Assembly (NCBI RefSeq): GCF_932526225.1
Contig: NC_064039.1
Location: 2,256,001-2,320,000, forward strand
DNA from: Nematostella vectensis
Lineage: Eukaryota; Cnidaria; Anthozoa; Actiniaria; Edwardsiidae
Length of the DNA stretch: 64,000 nucleotides
Direction: 5' to 3'
Made by a program: the position numbers and the translations under genes. A model generated the notes under the pieces. The model was not told the DNA's origin and did no database searches. It saw only the letters and a list, made by a program, of their open reading frames with translations. Positions 46,101-56,679 of this stretch are shown here, one piece after another. Numbering within the stretch: position 1 is the first letter of the stretch; each line of letters begins with the position of its first letter.

Positions 46101-49100
46101 GTTTAGAGTATGCGAAGAAAAAAACTTCGACGTTTGATAAGTCGGAACCATATATAATTGCAAATTGATGCTGTTATTCAAAAGCCGGATACAACTTTTG
46201 TTTTACTTATATTGGCAAATAAATAATTGATTAAAACTTTATTTCTAATTTGGGCTTAGTTATAACAAGCGGAAGTAAAATAGAAAGCGTTTTTGTATTG
46301 ATTAGAAGGAAATGTACAAAGGTTGTATGTCGAACTCATGTTTTTATGTATGTTTAAACTAGGAAAAATACTGAAGCCTATTACTCTAACTGTGTTGAGC
46401 CCCCCTTCTAAAATCGCTTCGAAATCTTTAGTCTTTTTTGCGGTATAAGTTACTAAGAGTTTCTCATTGTGTTGAAGAAATAAAGCCTATGTTGTTTATT
46501 GAGTATTGAACAGAAATAACTACAAAATTCTTAGTTTATACATTTCACGAATCAATTTGATGTCAGTTACATAGAAGAGGGGTTCTTTATTTAATGAAGG
46601 AATAAAATGCGAAAGTTGTGTTCAATTTGCCTGCCGATCGCGTGCCGGTTATGGTCTCTTACTGTAAATTGTTGTTAAACAACGAAATAGTTCCGAATCC
46701 CGTGTCGGACTATCGTTGGCGCCCTACTAAATCGCCCTCTGAAATCCCTTGCATTTTCACGTCTACAAAAAGATTGCTTTCACTCTGTTTTTTATAAGCT
46801 TTTGAGTCAAACAAAGTATCTTCGTCTAATTTCCGAGATGTGCGAATTTTTGTGTTTGGGAGTTTTACGATAACAAACAAACGTGCCAAATGACACGTCT
46901 TGTCACTGTATACAAAGTCTCGCCGGCTAGTAGGTACCCTGGTTCCAGAGCCTCGAACGTCTCTCTGGTGCTTCGCATAAGTTTGACCAAGCCAAGCGAT
47001 GGACGAAAAAGTCGTTAGGGATTTGCTAAAAAAATCATTCCATACCCCAAAAAATGAAATGAAAAAAGAAAACGTGTTATCTTATTGTAAGATATATGGT
47101 ACCGAGGATGTCCGTTGCGTTTATAGATAGAATTGATTGCAAACAATGATTTTATTTTGGCATTTTCTTTAAGTTGGGGTGGTTATTAGGTTTGGAGGGA
47201 CGTCGGTAAAGACTCAGAGATACAAGGCAAGGTCAAACTGATGCGAAGCACCCTACCCCGGCTGGTAGAATTTGGCATGGCGTGTATTGTCTTTTTCTCC
47301 ACGAACGGTCCATCGAGCGTTGCCATCACGAATATTTTCAAATTCAAAAGAAAGATTCTCGCCGCTCAAACGGCAAAACGGAGACGAATAGACAATTAAA
47401 AGGTATGGTTGGAAAGATAAATATGTGTGCTATGATTCTGCGTGGTTTATTTTGCCGTGCAAGTCTGGATTTCGAAAGGATCGGTGGATTTGTTGAGCAC
47501 TTTGGAATTTGGCGGTTGTCAGAGTTTGCAACCTTGTCTATTTAATATACAGAAGGCGACAGGAAAAATTCGCAGCTGCTAAAACAGCTTAAAATGGCAA
47601 ATAATGGCGGGTTTGGGTAGCAGCAACGTCAAGCTACTGTTTTATTTTCAAATCAACATATTTATTTCAACTAGATTTGTTCGCTCATACAAACTCTGTA
47701 CGCTCATACAAACTCTGTAATAAACCTACACTTGCTGTGAGACTGGGCTACCTGTGGTGCTACCTTGGATGTAAACATCTCTTTGCTCGGGAATCGAATT
47801 TACGAGTATGAAAAGCGCATGAAAACACGATTTAAAAACAACAACATTCATCTGAAAACCCATGGGATCATTACTGTAGAGTTAGTGACAAGAATCTGCA
47901 CATAGGAGGTGGGGAACACAACATTTTCTCGGGATGACAGCGCTTCAAGGAGGAGAAAATCGCGGATAAGCTCGCAGTTATCCTCGGAACGAGTCTATCA
48001 AAGAACTCAAATGACCAGTACAATCGCTTGCATGGGATAGTTAAATCCACTATCGTTGAGGCGAGAGCAAACGCCTGGAATAAGCTGGAGATTTCTCGTA
48101 GCAGGTTGGCAGCGCAGAGAAGACATCTCGCCGCTTGATGAATCGTAAAGAGACTCCTCATGATTAGACTTTACAATTTTAATCCTGGTAAATCTTGTAA
48201 CTAATTCGGAATGCAAAGTACTATAAAAATTGTTATCAAAATAATCTATCGCTCCTCTACTCCGTTCGTTTAGATGTTTGTTATTGCGAACAACAAGAAT
48301 TAAAAAACGGTTTTGACCTTTTGAACTTGAAATACAATAGAAAACTGTCAGAATTTCTTGGTTTCCATGACCACGTGTCAATTGGCCAATCAGCGACCAA
48401 GTTCAGATTCTGAACCTAGCAGAAGTCGAAATTGCGCTTCGAGAGGCCAGAGCCTCGTCTCAACCTCGCTGGCCACTAACATGAGAGACGTTCGAGGCTC
48501 TGGAACCAGCGTAGCTAGTAGGGCAATACATGTAGTTTTAAACTTTGAGTTTGAGCCGTACGCAAGCCGAGAGAGCCAGGTGACAATAGATCTTTGCTTG
48601 CCTTTGCAAAACAAAGACAGTGTTATGTCGGCGGCAACTAAACTATGACTGTTTTCTCTTGCTTTTCAACTCGTGCATCAAATAGAAAATCTCAAAAAAG
48701 AATCCTCTATATCTAAGCTTTAATTTGCTATAAAGAGCATCGCAATCCGTAAAGCAGTCAATAAGATTTGTCGTACGCAAGCTGTAAGAGCGAGGTGACA
48801 ATTGATCTTCGCTTGCCTTTGCAAAACAAAAACAGTGTGATGTCGGCGACTGAACTATGAGTGTTTTCTCTAGCCATTCAAATTGCGCATAAAATAGACC
48901 CCTCGGAAAAAATCCTCTATATCTAGTAAGCTTTAATTTGCTATAAAGAATGTCGCAATCCGTAAAGCAGTCGATTAGTTTGAGCTGTACACAAGCCAAG
49001 AGAGCTAGGTGACAATTGATCTTCGCTTGCCTTTGCAAAACAAAGACAGCGTAATGTTGGCGGCAACTAAACTATGAGTGTTTTCTCTTGATTTTCAACT

Positions 49101-52100
49101 CGCGCATCAAATAGATCCCTCGAAAAAGAATCTCCTATATCTAAGCTTTATTTTTTTATAAAGAACGTCGCAATCGGTGAAACAGTCGATTAGTTTTGTT
49201 GTACGCAAGCCGAGAGAACGAACAACGTACCACGTTATTTTAACGCATACATGTCGTACGCTTCATCTAAAACGTCCTCATTTCATGTGGCTTTCATATG
49301 AAAGTATTTTCTGCATTATCAATAGTTCTCCCTTCAATAAACATTTAAACGAACAATAACCAACATTCCTGCATAACAAAGGAAAACTACATGCACCGAT
49401 CGCGCATGCACTACACTCAAACTACATGCAAAAAACACATGCGACGCTGTTAAGTTTCTTCCAGGCTGTACTGTACGTGTGTTTTTTTTCTGATCCTAGT
49501 TTTTGTGTTTTTAGGAAATATGTGTTGGTGTGTTAGGAAACATGGCCTGCTGCCCTGACGTCTGTGTCAACATGATGAAGAACAGTGAGCTGGTGTAAGA
49601 ACATTTGGCTATTTTTATGATGTATTTATTGCCATCTTGTTTTACTAAGATCTGTTTCTTCGTCAGTGATATCATTACAGCTCTGCTGGATGAGAATGCA
49701 GATACACCAATACTTTTGGAGACAACAAGGTATGTATAAATATGTGTGCTTCCATTTGCTATTGTTTTGAAAGGGCACTACAGAGCTAGGGTCCAAATAA
49801 GGAGTTTATTGTGTCACAGTGGTTTCTTTTACATTCCTTGAATTCAGATAAGTAGGGTGCACTAATCGATTATAGTATACTTATCCGGATAGAGTGGAAA
49901 CACTCCTCAACTCATTTGTGACACCAAATTTGAATCAAAGGATAAAACATCCATAAAACAACTCTGAAACTTCCCCAGGCCAGATATTGGATTTGAACCT
50001 GGACCACAGAAGTGAGAGGAAGACATGCTAAAACACTAGGTACAGCTCAGTGTACTCTACCTCAGTTCAAAAGAGACTATTCATTCTAAACTAAAGCAAG
50101 TCTTCATTTTTCAACAAACATTTTTTGTGTGATCTCTGAAATTTATTTTTTGAAACATTGGTGGAACTATCTTCAAAGTAAATATGTACAGTACCTCAGA
50201 TAAGAAAATTTACTTCACATAAACTAGTAATAAACCTGTTTGGGAAGATTCAGACATGAACATTGATCATTAGACAAGTGAAAGCTGGGTGTCAGATAGG
50301 ATTTACGGGAATCTTCTCTATTAAACATGCCTGTTTTGGTAAATTTCCTTGCAGAATGATCCATGTTTTTATCACAAACAATGACACCAAAGAAGAATGG
50401 ATTAAAAGCTTGAAGAAAACATTTCAAAACTTTATCTTCATCCTTGAAAACTCCCTCAACGGTTGGTATTATTTTCAATTACATATATTCAATTACATGT
50501 TTTTATTTATTATTATCCTGGAAATTGTTAGATTGTGTAGATATGATATTGATGGGGAGTTTCTTACGCTGCATGTCTCTCTCTTTCAGTTGAACTTCTT
50601 TTAAACTGTGCGCATGTTGTGGACTCTTCTTTTGATAGCAGTGATGAGTTATTGAGTGAGTGGGTAGACTCACACCTTGTGACTGCTGTTTGTGAAGCTC
50701 TGAAGCAAGTCCAGTGAGTAGGACTATTAAGAACATGTTTTGATAGATAGGTAAAAGCTTATTAATGTTTTAAACTCTTAAATATTTTGTAACTCGGCAT
50801 GTAAAACTGTGGAATGTTTATTGCCTCCTGATGAATCATAAGTGAGAATTTACTTGCTTAGAATTGTTGATACATGTTTCTAGTATTTGACTGTTAGCAA
50901 AACCAACAATTCCATGTACATATTATTTATTTTCACTGCTCATGGTTTCACTGTTAGCGCTGTAACTGTTCTTGCAGGTCAAAGCAAATGCAAGCTGCAG
51001 AAGCCCTTCTTCATATTCTCCAGCTTGTGTCAACCCTAGAAAAAGGGGTTGAGGCACTAGGTACTGTCCTCTACCAATATGCATACTGTATGCACAATAG
51101 TTGAAAACACAAACCAGACTTATAGCACCCATAGGGGCGGAAAGCGGGGATAGGGGGGCTTCTTTTATTTTTTTCTAAAATTATAAGGTAACTGACAAGT
51201 AGAGGCGTGTCTGTCCCTCCTAGTTTTCTTAATGTGTCTGTATTGCCCCCCTAGTATATCAAGGAACAAGAGATAAACACACTTGATGGCGAAACAATAT
51301 TGTGCAACACTTCTTTAAAATGAAGTAATATGGGGTTTAAAAACCTCAACACTGAATGGTTACTTCTGTTTTAATCAGAGTTTTCTAAGGATTACTCAAG
51401 TCATGTTTAGATTTCTCCATTGTTCTTTGATCTGATATTCTTGTGTTCATGTTATCCTATTGCTGTAATATCTAATTTGTTTTTCATTTAGTTTCTTGTC
51501 AGTCAATCATCCCAATGCTTTGCCATTTTATTGCTGAGAGTGGACATGACGAGGGAGGGATCATTGTGGGCCGAGAGCTTTCCCTTACAGCATGTTTCTC
51601 TGTCCTGAATGTAATCCTCCTAGCAGAACCAGCGGAAGTCTTAAGGGCTATGGAGAAAGGTTTGTTTCTCATGTTGAATCGTACATCTGATAGATAAATT
51701 ACCTGATATATAGAACCTACTGTGTATTATCTGGATATTTGTAGGTGTGCTTCTATTTTAGACTGGCTTAATAAGAAATGGAATAAGAACTGCAATTGAA
51801 AGAAATGTGACAATCTACTGTAATAGACTCAAAAGAGTCTTTTCATTACCAAATTTGGGAGCTGAGGAGAGAGACTTCCCAACTTTTGTGATGGAGCTCT
51901 TCTAGAAATCATTTTTTGCAAACTTAAGAAATGTTTTCCCTTGGCTTGTTGTCTAGAGGTTTAATGGTATAGTATGACATGAAAACTAAATGATCATTTT
52001 CTACTCCAGATGCTAGGATTATGAAGATTTTGATGGGTCTGCTAGGGTACTCATGTAAAATCCATCGCAAAAGAGCAAGAAGCAGTGTTCGGTTTTCTTT

Positions 52101-53292
52101 CTCAGAAGATGAGAAAAATGGACAAGAACTCGAAGCAAAAGCACCTGCACAAAATAAATCAGATCAAGACAATAATGGACACTCAAAAGAAGAACATAAT
52201 GATTTTACTGAAAAGACAGAGACTAGACGTGATTCTCTTGAAGCTGCTAACGCCAATGCTGATAATCACGGTATGCAATTTATTTATACATAAGTATACA
52301 TTTTTTATAATTAATCTGTTATGCAGCACTATTGCTTTTATGTATTAATTCAAAAAAGGAGTGAACATTTTTTCAGAGGGGATGCTTAACAAAGAAATTT
52401 GAACCTATTAAACACCTTTTCCAAAATTTGTTTCATCTAGCACTGTTGCTATTTTGTAGTTTTTTCTGTTTTACCCAATTTTTTAAAAATTTAAATTTTC
52501 TAAAAGTTATTATACTTTTAAAAATAACTATTCTGCCAATTGGATGAATGAATTTGGTCATGACGATGGGTTTTTGTAACACAGAAACTACACCAGATTG
52601 TAAAAATTTGGAGAACAGTGTAAGCAATCGATAAACAAACATTGATTATCGAATTTACCTGGGAATGATTTTTTCCATTAGGGTATAACGAAAATTCAAG
52701 AATGCATTGTTCCATGTGTTGCCTAAAAGAATCCCAATCCAAATGAACTTCCATTCAACGCTTATCATTTGACAGAGACAAGGCAAACACGTTTCAGCAC
52801 AGATAGTAAAACCCATGATGGAGCTAGTGATGATGTACTTGAATGTGACATACACCACCAGTACTTTACTGTCGTCATAGGGCTACTGAAGGACATCCTA
52901 TTAGAATCATCTGTGGTAAGCTGTGCTCTTTTGCCCACATTAGCCTCTCACTGCATTGGCCATCCCATGTAACCCTCAATGCAATGGCCATCCCATGTAA
53001 CCCTCAATGCAATGGCCATCCCATGTAACCCTCAATGCAATGGCCATCCCATGTAACCCTCAATGCAATGGCCATCCCATGTAACCCTCAATGCAATGGC
53101 CATCCCATGTAACCCTCAATGCAATGGCCTTTCACAGGTTTATCACTACATTTGCCTCTCACCACAATGGCTAGCCACTGAAAAAGCCTCTCACTACATT
53201 GGCATCTCACTTAAAAAGCCTCTAACCTTGGCCTCAAACCAAATAAGCCTTCCACCACAAGGACTTCCCACCACGATGGCCTACCATTGTAA

Positions 53293-53330
<38 letters not shown>

Positions 53331-55119
53331 AAAATGGCTTTTCACCACAAGAGCCTCTCACCACAATGGACTCTCTTTGTTGATATAGTGGTTGTTTACC
53401 ATTACAGTAAGTAATTGGAAATTCTGGTGCTTCCGCTTATTTTATACTGTAAATGGTACAGATTCAGTACAGTGGGAGACTAACCAAACTCCGGAAAATG
53501 TGAAATTGCTTGAGTGGTAGTCCACCACTGGATACCAGAAATTCCGGAAAATCGAGTACCATTTGCAGTTTTCCATAGAATATTTGACCAAGTCCCGCAT
53601 CGGCCACTATTCCCCAGGATCCCAAAAGTAGAATTTCTGGGAACAGAAGCAAATGGTACGTAAGTCACCCCGGAAAGGGAATATAGGGAACATTTTCTTA
53701 TGATAATTATGGCATTCAGTGAAACTGGGTTCTCATTCCGGAATTTCCGATTAAATGGCGAACAACCAGTGGCACCATAGTGACCAACAGAACTGTCATT
53801 AAAAACAGTAAACTGTAACTTTTTCAGGAATTTGAAAAATTTAATTAGTTCTCATAAAGTCTGCATCCTTAGAGAAGAACTCTTCTGGATATGCAATTTT
53901 TGCTATACAAATGTTTTACCTCAAATTCAATTCACAGTTAAAGATGTCTTGTTGTCTGTAGGCTCCGGCATGTGTTTCCAAGATGCTGGCTCCTCATGAG
54001 AAAATGCTTGAGAAAATTGTCAACTATGCAAGGCGAATAAATACATACCGCGAAGCTGTAAGTCTTGTTTTATCAATGGAAATAACTTTTCTCATGACAA
54101 ATAATATAAAGTATGTAGAATCTAGTTACAAAATTTCATGCCGTTCCTAAGTTTGAAAACTCTGCATCCCTCGATGAGAGATAAACATACTACTCTTTTC
54201 TACTCCTTGTCGGCTCACGCATGCAGCCTCTGTAACCTCTGACTATTAATGCAGCCCCCCCCATCCGGCTTTTGATCCGACGAAGAGCTTAACACTCGAA
54301 ACGTCAGCGAGCCTAGTATGTTTTCACAGAGACATACCATTTCACCAACTTGCCTGCAGATATAACATTATGTAACAAGCTTGGGCTCCTGTTTTGTTAT
54401 TAACTCTTTTCAGCGCTACAATCTTGTTTATCTGTGGTATCACTCCTTATATAGCCAAATTAGACCTTGCCGAATCCAAAATTATTGTCTCGTATTGGAA
54501 TAGCGCGCAGTCAATCAACCGTCTAAATCAATCGATGGCTTTCCTGTTTTTACTGTCGCATTATAAACCATTCCAATGCACACACCAAGAAATTTCATTG
54601 GTTACGGTGGTATGATTGACTACGCTCTATTTCCAGACAAAAAATATAGACTTGGAATTTCCAACGGTCGCACAACAATGAATTGAAGCCGGTGAGCCCA
54701 AGTTGCACAACAATGTCTTGTTTTGTTTGGAATAATTAAAACTCTAAAGGTAAAAAAGACATAGCTATTTAAAATATTATATAACTATCCCAGCATTTTC
54801 TTTTAACTTCATTGATAGAATTTAGCCGTTTTCCATGTCTTACAGCGGTTTAGTGAAAAAGCATCTCATTTACTACGTATTTAATACCTTACAAAAACAT
54901 TTGTCACGGATGTGGGATGCACTTAATTTTGTCGGAGATTTAGTTTCGTCGTCTCAAATCAGACATCTCCTTTAGATCCAGGACCTGATTGATGCCACCC
55001 TAAGCACTCCTTCTCTTCACAAGAGGCTTGTCACAGATCATCATGAATCAACACAAAAGGTGTGTACAATACGTGGGCGTGATGAGATACACAGGGATTT
55101 TGGACCCTACACCTTTTAA
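40191..55119 (+). CDS. SAAL1: Protein SAAL1 (serum amyloid A-like 1)
   Basis: Twelve exons: 40191-40454, 45780-45863, 49515-49594, 49667-49729, 50355-50461, 50590-50713, 50978-51060, 51492-51659, 52010-52270, 52776-52915, 53962-54057 and 54982-55119. All phases agree and the total is 535 codons plus stop (human SAAL1 is about 474). Hallmarks are RNPSPP at the N-terminus, GDTVFSKKWVL, ELCELWDMSM, DVAKFLQEV and EICVGVLGNMACCPDVCV. The rest is helical and repeat-like (armadillo type). Exon 9 is acidic, hydrophilic and poorly conserved. Human SAAL1 is linked to synovial fibroblast proliferation; the biochemical role is unclear. Introns 1, 2 and 10 are swollen by a gypsy element, a 213-bp tandem repeat and a minisatellite. 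The last exon, and so the C-terminus after about residue 515, is the least certain. Confidence 0.92.
40620..40748 (-). repeat. Gypsy 3' LTR
   Basis: 129 bp, matching 44871-44999. In the element's orientation it starts TGTGACAAG and ends TCTTCTTACA. Confidence 0.95.
40749..40761 (-). other. Polypurine tract of the gypsy element
   Basis: On the minus strand the bases directly before the 3' LTR are AAAAGAGGGAAGA. A purine run in this position primes plus-strand synthesis. Confidence 0.75.
40885..42591 (-). CDS. Gypsy pol, 3' part: RNase H end and integrase
   Basis: A 568-codon frame in a different phase from the upstream gag-pol frame. Homologous residues begin near AETRYAQIEKELLAIV (RNase H/connection), about 27 codons in; the residues before that are out of frame. 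Next is DHKPLEPIF. The integrase has an HHCC finger (HSSHIGIEGC ... CEVCLTH), then catalytic acidic residues at SADLCE, ITDNGPQF and NGKAENAV. A C-terminal domain with GPRSYNVET and basic residues ends near the polypurine tract. Integrase inserts the cDNA. The frame overlaps the upstream one over 42324-42591, but the functional switch falls near 42500-42515. Confidence 0.9.
   Translation of the reverse strand: MRCVAERIGCRITTEWPTSSLRITCTQPAETRYAQIEKELLAIVFACDRFHTYVYGREVVNIETDHKPLEPIFIKPLATAPKRLQRMLLSLQSYSLNVKYKKGKDLYLADTLSRAYLPEVNAWECTRELEEIDHRSWMPVREETWQQLKNAAVDDAVQQNLREVIKRGWPESKTDLPECVHPYFDIRDELTVQEELIFKGQQLVVPRALRKELMEKTHSSHIGIEGCIRRARDTFFWPRMTVELKEYITKCEVCLTHRSGQRKEPILQHEFVARPWGKVSADLCELDNRTLLVVSDYFSNYIEVARLNTVTSRAIIKELKAIFARFGIPDTLITDNGPQFASAEFSVFAKTWMFEHKTSSPRYAQANGKAENAVQTVKRLFKKCKTSGGSEFQALLDWRNTPTAGIGTSPAQRLFGRRCKTLLPVAGSLLQPSYNTEEDTRKLIGTKQRQKFYYDKHSKPLEPIAVGETVRMKLPGQDTWTPGTCLGQAGPRSYNVETEGTTYRRNRRQLISTGETNSQVPDVLESPEPDDAQQQPSQVAMPPDSSQAITRPRREVKPPAWLKDYVPK
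42324..44852 (-). CDS. Gypsy gag-protease-RT polyprotein, frameshifted at its end
   Basis: 842 codons from an ATG only 18 bases inside the 5' LTR. Residues 1-200 are gag, including FERFRFNQRMQEPGESYEHY. Two zinc knuckles follow at about 215-255 (CDNCGYQH...C, then CRKCGAKNHFANRC). The protease active site is at FQPDTGAQCNVLP, about residue 305. RT spans roughly 430-700, with PKKDGKLRICLDPKDLN, LLDVRNGFWHVQL, FGISSAPEVFQ and the catalytic box VADD in place of the more usual YVDD/YIDD. RNase H begins at LQCDASQSGLGAAL. Past YASRALNP (about 42510) the frame no longer matches the family, and the next frame takes over. This indicates a one-base indel rather than a normal programmed shift, because it falls inside RNase H. 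Confidence 0.9.
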   Translation of the reverse strand: MASGYVLPPPAPLEIHNSNAADKWKRFVLAWKNYSLATGLNEKAEAVQVATLLTVIGEEAREVYSTFTLTEGETDKIEPVIKKFAEYCQPRKNVPFERFRFNQRMQEPGESYEHYRTALRKLAESCEFDTITPDEILRDRLLFGIHDTKVRERLLRESKLTLAKTDEICRAAESMLAQMKIVKDTSETDVNAVSKFESKKPNIKNYRRKQRGQGKQCDNCGYQHMANQESCPARGKDCRKCGAKNHFANRCKQEVKATEVEETDMYPEETYQTEEVLAVWLDDSQLVTFQSESGSFIRFQPDTGAQCNVLPVHIYKQACNDHKLVKVKPVQTSLVAYGGSKIKVVGHVTIRVWRNHVSCQLDCRLVDSHEIRPILGRKACLGMNIIQYNDNDQFHKPQTDGATVFTVDPKPGAALTREEILAKFPAVFSDGVGKLDGEYTIRLDTNAQPVQHAPRRVAVALRPQLKKTLNDLVDKEIIAPVTTPTSWISSMVVVPKKDGKLRICLDPKDLNKAIQRENYPLPTIEEVATRLHGAKVFTLLDVRNGFWHVQLEEESTYLTTFHTPFGRYRWKRMPFGISSAPEVFQRKMHEFAEGLTGTEVVADDFLVVGYGESYEEATADHDRNLLAFLNRCDQRDIHLNPDKMRLRKSELLFIGHIATDKGLKVDPAKVRAIVDMPSPTDKLGVQRLLGLAQYLAKFLPQLSDITKPLRDLTQSDVQFIWDDAQQSAFEKLKDAVTVTPVLRYYNLDEEITLQCDASQSGLGAALLQNGQPVAYASRALNPLRRVMHRLRRSCSRLFLRVTVSIRTSTAAKSSTSRLITSLWNQSSSNLWRLLRNAYNECC
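44853..44870 (-). other. Candidate primer-binding site / leader of the gypsy element
   Basis: Directly inside the 5' LTR the minus strand reads TGGTGGCCGCGGTTAACT and then the ATG. The TGG start fits pairing with a tRNA CCA end. I could not assign the tRNA. The leader is unusually short. Confidence 0.55.
44871..44999 (-). repeat. Gypsy 5' LTR
   Basis: 129 bp, paired with 40620-40748. It would hold the promoter, although at this length U3 is very short. Confidence 0.95.
45070..45093. repeat. Poly-G tract in SAAL1 intron 1
   Basis: A run of about 22-23 G. No MITE termini are evident. Confidence 0.85.
46969..47262. mobile_element. MITE-like inverted repeat in SAAL1 intron 2
   Basis: GGTGCTTCGCAT(A)AGTTTGACC near 46972 is matched in reverse complement by GGTCAAACT(G)ATGCGAAGCACC near 47231. 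The pair encloses about 230 bp. Upstream, GGTTCCAGAGCCTCGAACGT near 46940 also recurs inverted near 48490, so the full element or a nested one may be longer. No target duplication was resolved. Confidence 0.45.
48555..49215. repeat. Tandem repeat, about 213-bp unit, three copies plus a partial, in SAAL1 intron 2
   Basis: The phrase GTACGCAAGCCGAGAGAGC (with variants) recurs near 48558, 48772, 48987 and 49200. Each is followed by GGTGACAAT, CTTCGCTTGCCTTTGCAAAA, GTGTTTTCTCT, CTCTATATCTAAGCTTTAAT and GTAAAGCAGTC. Copies have diverged by substitutions and small indels. Confidence 0.9.
49975..50065 (-). mobile_element. Possible tRNA-derived SINE fragment in SAAL1 intron 4
   Basis: On the minus strand GAGGTAGAGTACA (like a tRNA D-arm, A box) is followed about 55 bases later by GGTTCAAATCC, a perfect B-box type sequence (49989-49999). 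The spacing suits a tRNA with a long variable arm or a SINE head. There is no convincing cloverleaf, so it is not called as a tRNA gene. Confidence 0.35.
52950..53130. repeat. 28-bp minisatellite in SAAL1 intron 10
   Basis: About six exact units of CCCTCAATGCAATGGCCATC plus CCATGTAA, degrading on the right into looser CACAATGGCC/CCTCTCACC repeats to about 53380. Similar CACAATGGCCCCTCACC units reappear near 55630. Confidence 0.92.
53296..53329. repeat. (CA)n microsatellite
   Basis: About 17 CA units in SAAL1 intron 10. Confidence 0.95.
54277..54311 (+). ncRNA. Degenerate hammerhead-like motif in SAAL1 intron 11
   Basis: The plus strand reads CCGACGA, GAG-CTTAACA-CTC, GAAA, then ACGTC. This matches the hammerhead order except that the invariant U of CUGANGA is C. 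Stem III would be ACGT with no loop. GGCT and AGCC on either side could form the outer stem I. It is probably a decayed copy of a retroelement ribozyme, inactive as written. Confidence 0.4.
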
Positions 55120-56322
55120 TTGCGGAAAGGGGGGTTGCAGTAATACTTATTGTGCCAGGGATAATTGTCTTCCATTATTAGATTCTTTTCAAATGAATAG
55201 CGCAGTTTAGGGAGCAATATCTTGCAATTTCTTGTGATATAAAACGTTCGTTCAAATGTTCTTATAAAACTGTAACACTGTAATTCCTTTATTTTCCGGA
55301 AGTATGCTTCAGGGGCATGCACCTCCTCGAAACCTCCTACTCAACTAGAGTACCCGCTTCTATAAAAGAAAATTGAGTACTTCTGCAAACTAGAACGAAT
55401 ATTTAAGAGAAAATGGTCAGCTAAATGGGCACATACGGGGCTGTCTCCCAAGATTTGTCCTCTCAGAAGTCATTCATCCTTATGGGCTTTCTCATCTATT
55501 CTTTCTTATCCATTAATTTTTCCCAGAATCAAAGCTGAAAGCAGTACAAGGTAATGCCAAGATGCTTCAACTAAGCCAAGCCTAGCGTACGCATCCCACA
55601 TAGAAGCATTTAGAGAAAAGTCAGAGAACCACAATGGCCCCTCACCACAATGGCCCCTAACCACAATGGCCTTCCACCTACCGAGGCAAGTGGCTTGATC
55701 TTGTTACGAACATGGAACATGTAGATATGTAAATAGGTATTTGATGCTATACACGACACTCCCCAAGCAAAGAAATGTATGTTAGTCATACAACCTCTTC
55801 GAACTCCAGTTGTTTAAAAGCCTGTAAATGGTGACCCTAGCTGATAGTATTTTCTTTTACGTTCCAATTAACCTGTAAATAGTTGTTTGTTTTACATTTT
55901 TTAAATACAGTTTATTAAAACACTTTTATAGAAAAGTTAGATGCATCATGATAACCTTACCCTTACGTTCAACCGCCAATAGAAATGAACACTTCAAGGT
56001 GCCAAGAGGAAAAATATTGTATGGAAAAAAGACCTCAACCAAGCTAGCGGGATGCCCTGTGTATCGAGGGTTCGAGTTGTCAATGTTTCAATTTATTTGG
56101 ATTACATTATATCTAACTCTAAGCTATTTGGATTACACTATATCTAACTCTAAGCTATTTGGATTACACTATATTTAACTCTAAGCAAAGTTACAGAAAG
56201 GCAGGTCTGTCCTGCACGCAACAAAATTGGACGTTCAATGTATCAATGTATAGATATGGGGGATGGGGGATACGCCTACTTCAAAATGAAAACCCACCCA
56301 CTTCTTTACCTTTTCGGGTAAT
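55120..56322. other. Non-coding; SAAL1 3' region
   Basis: It holds a few CACAATGGCC repeats near 55630-55675 and a triple AAGCTATTTGGATTACA-like repeat near 56090-56190. No exon was recognised. Confidence 0.4.
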
Positions 56323-56615
56323 CAGGCCCGTACCCAGGGGAAGGGGGGGGGGGGGGTGCAGGGAATGCGAACGCACAGCGGCCCCCACAACGGCCGAAAG
56401 TCCACTTTTGGTTCTCAATAGACGTGCTATTTGAGACTAAAAATCATAATCTAGATCACTCTGATACAGTATGTAGCCAAATCCGACAATAAACGTCCCG
56501 TGGAGATACTGCAAAGGCATAAAAATCCCTTTTTGTTCTTTCGGAGGTGGTTAGATTTTTATCAGAGAACTCCCTCCCCTCCCGGAAAAATTAGTTCCAC
56601 TTTTTCGGATTTCGC

Positions 56616-56657
<42 letters not shown>

Positions 56658-56679
56658 AAAAATCCTGGGTACGGGCCTG
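56323..56679. mobile_element. G-tract MITE, intact ends, 5-bp target duplication
   Basis: Termini CAGGCCCGTACCCAGG and CCTGGGTACGGGCCTG are perfect inverted repeats (16 bp). The flanks are GTAAT on both sides (56318-56322 and 56680-56684). A G run sits inside the left end, and a C run then an A run inside the right end. It is the best-preserved member of the family in this window. Confidence 0.8.

Noticed and set aside
48007-49038. Minus frames of 96-131 codons in SAAL1 intron 2
   Set aside because: They coincide with the 213-bp tandem repeat and its left flank, and show no domain.
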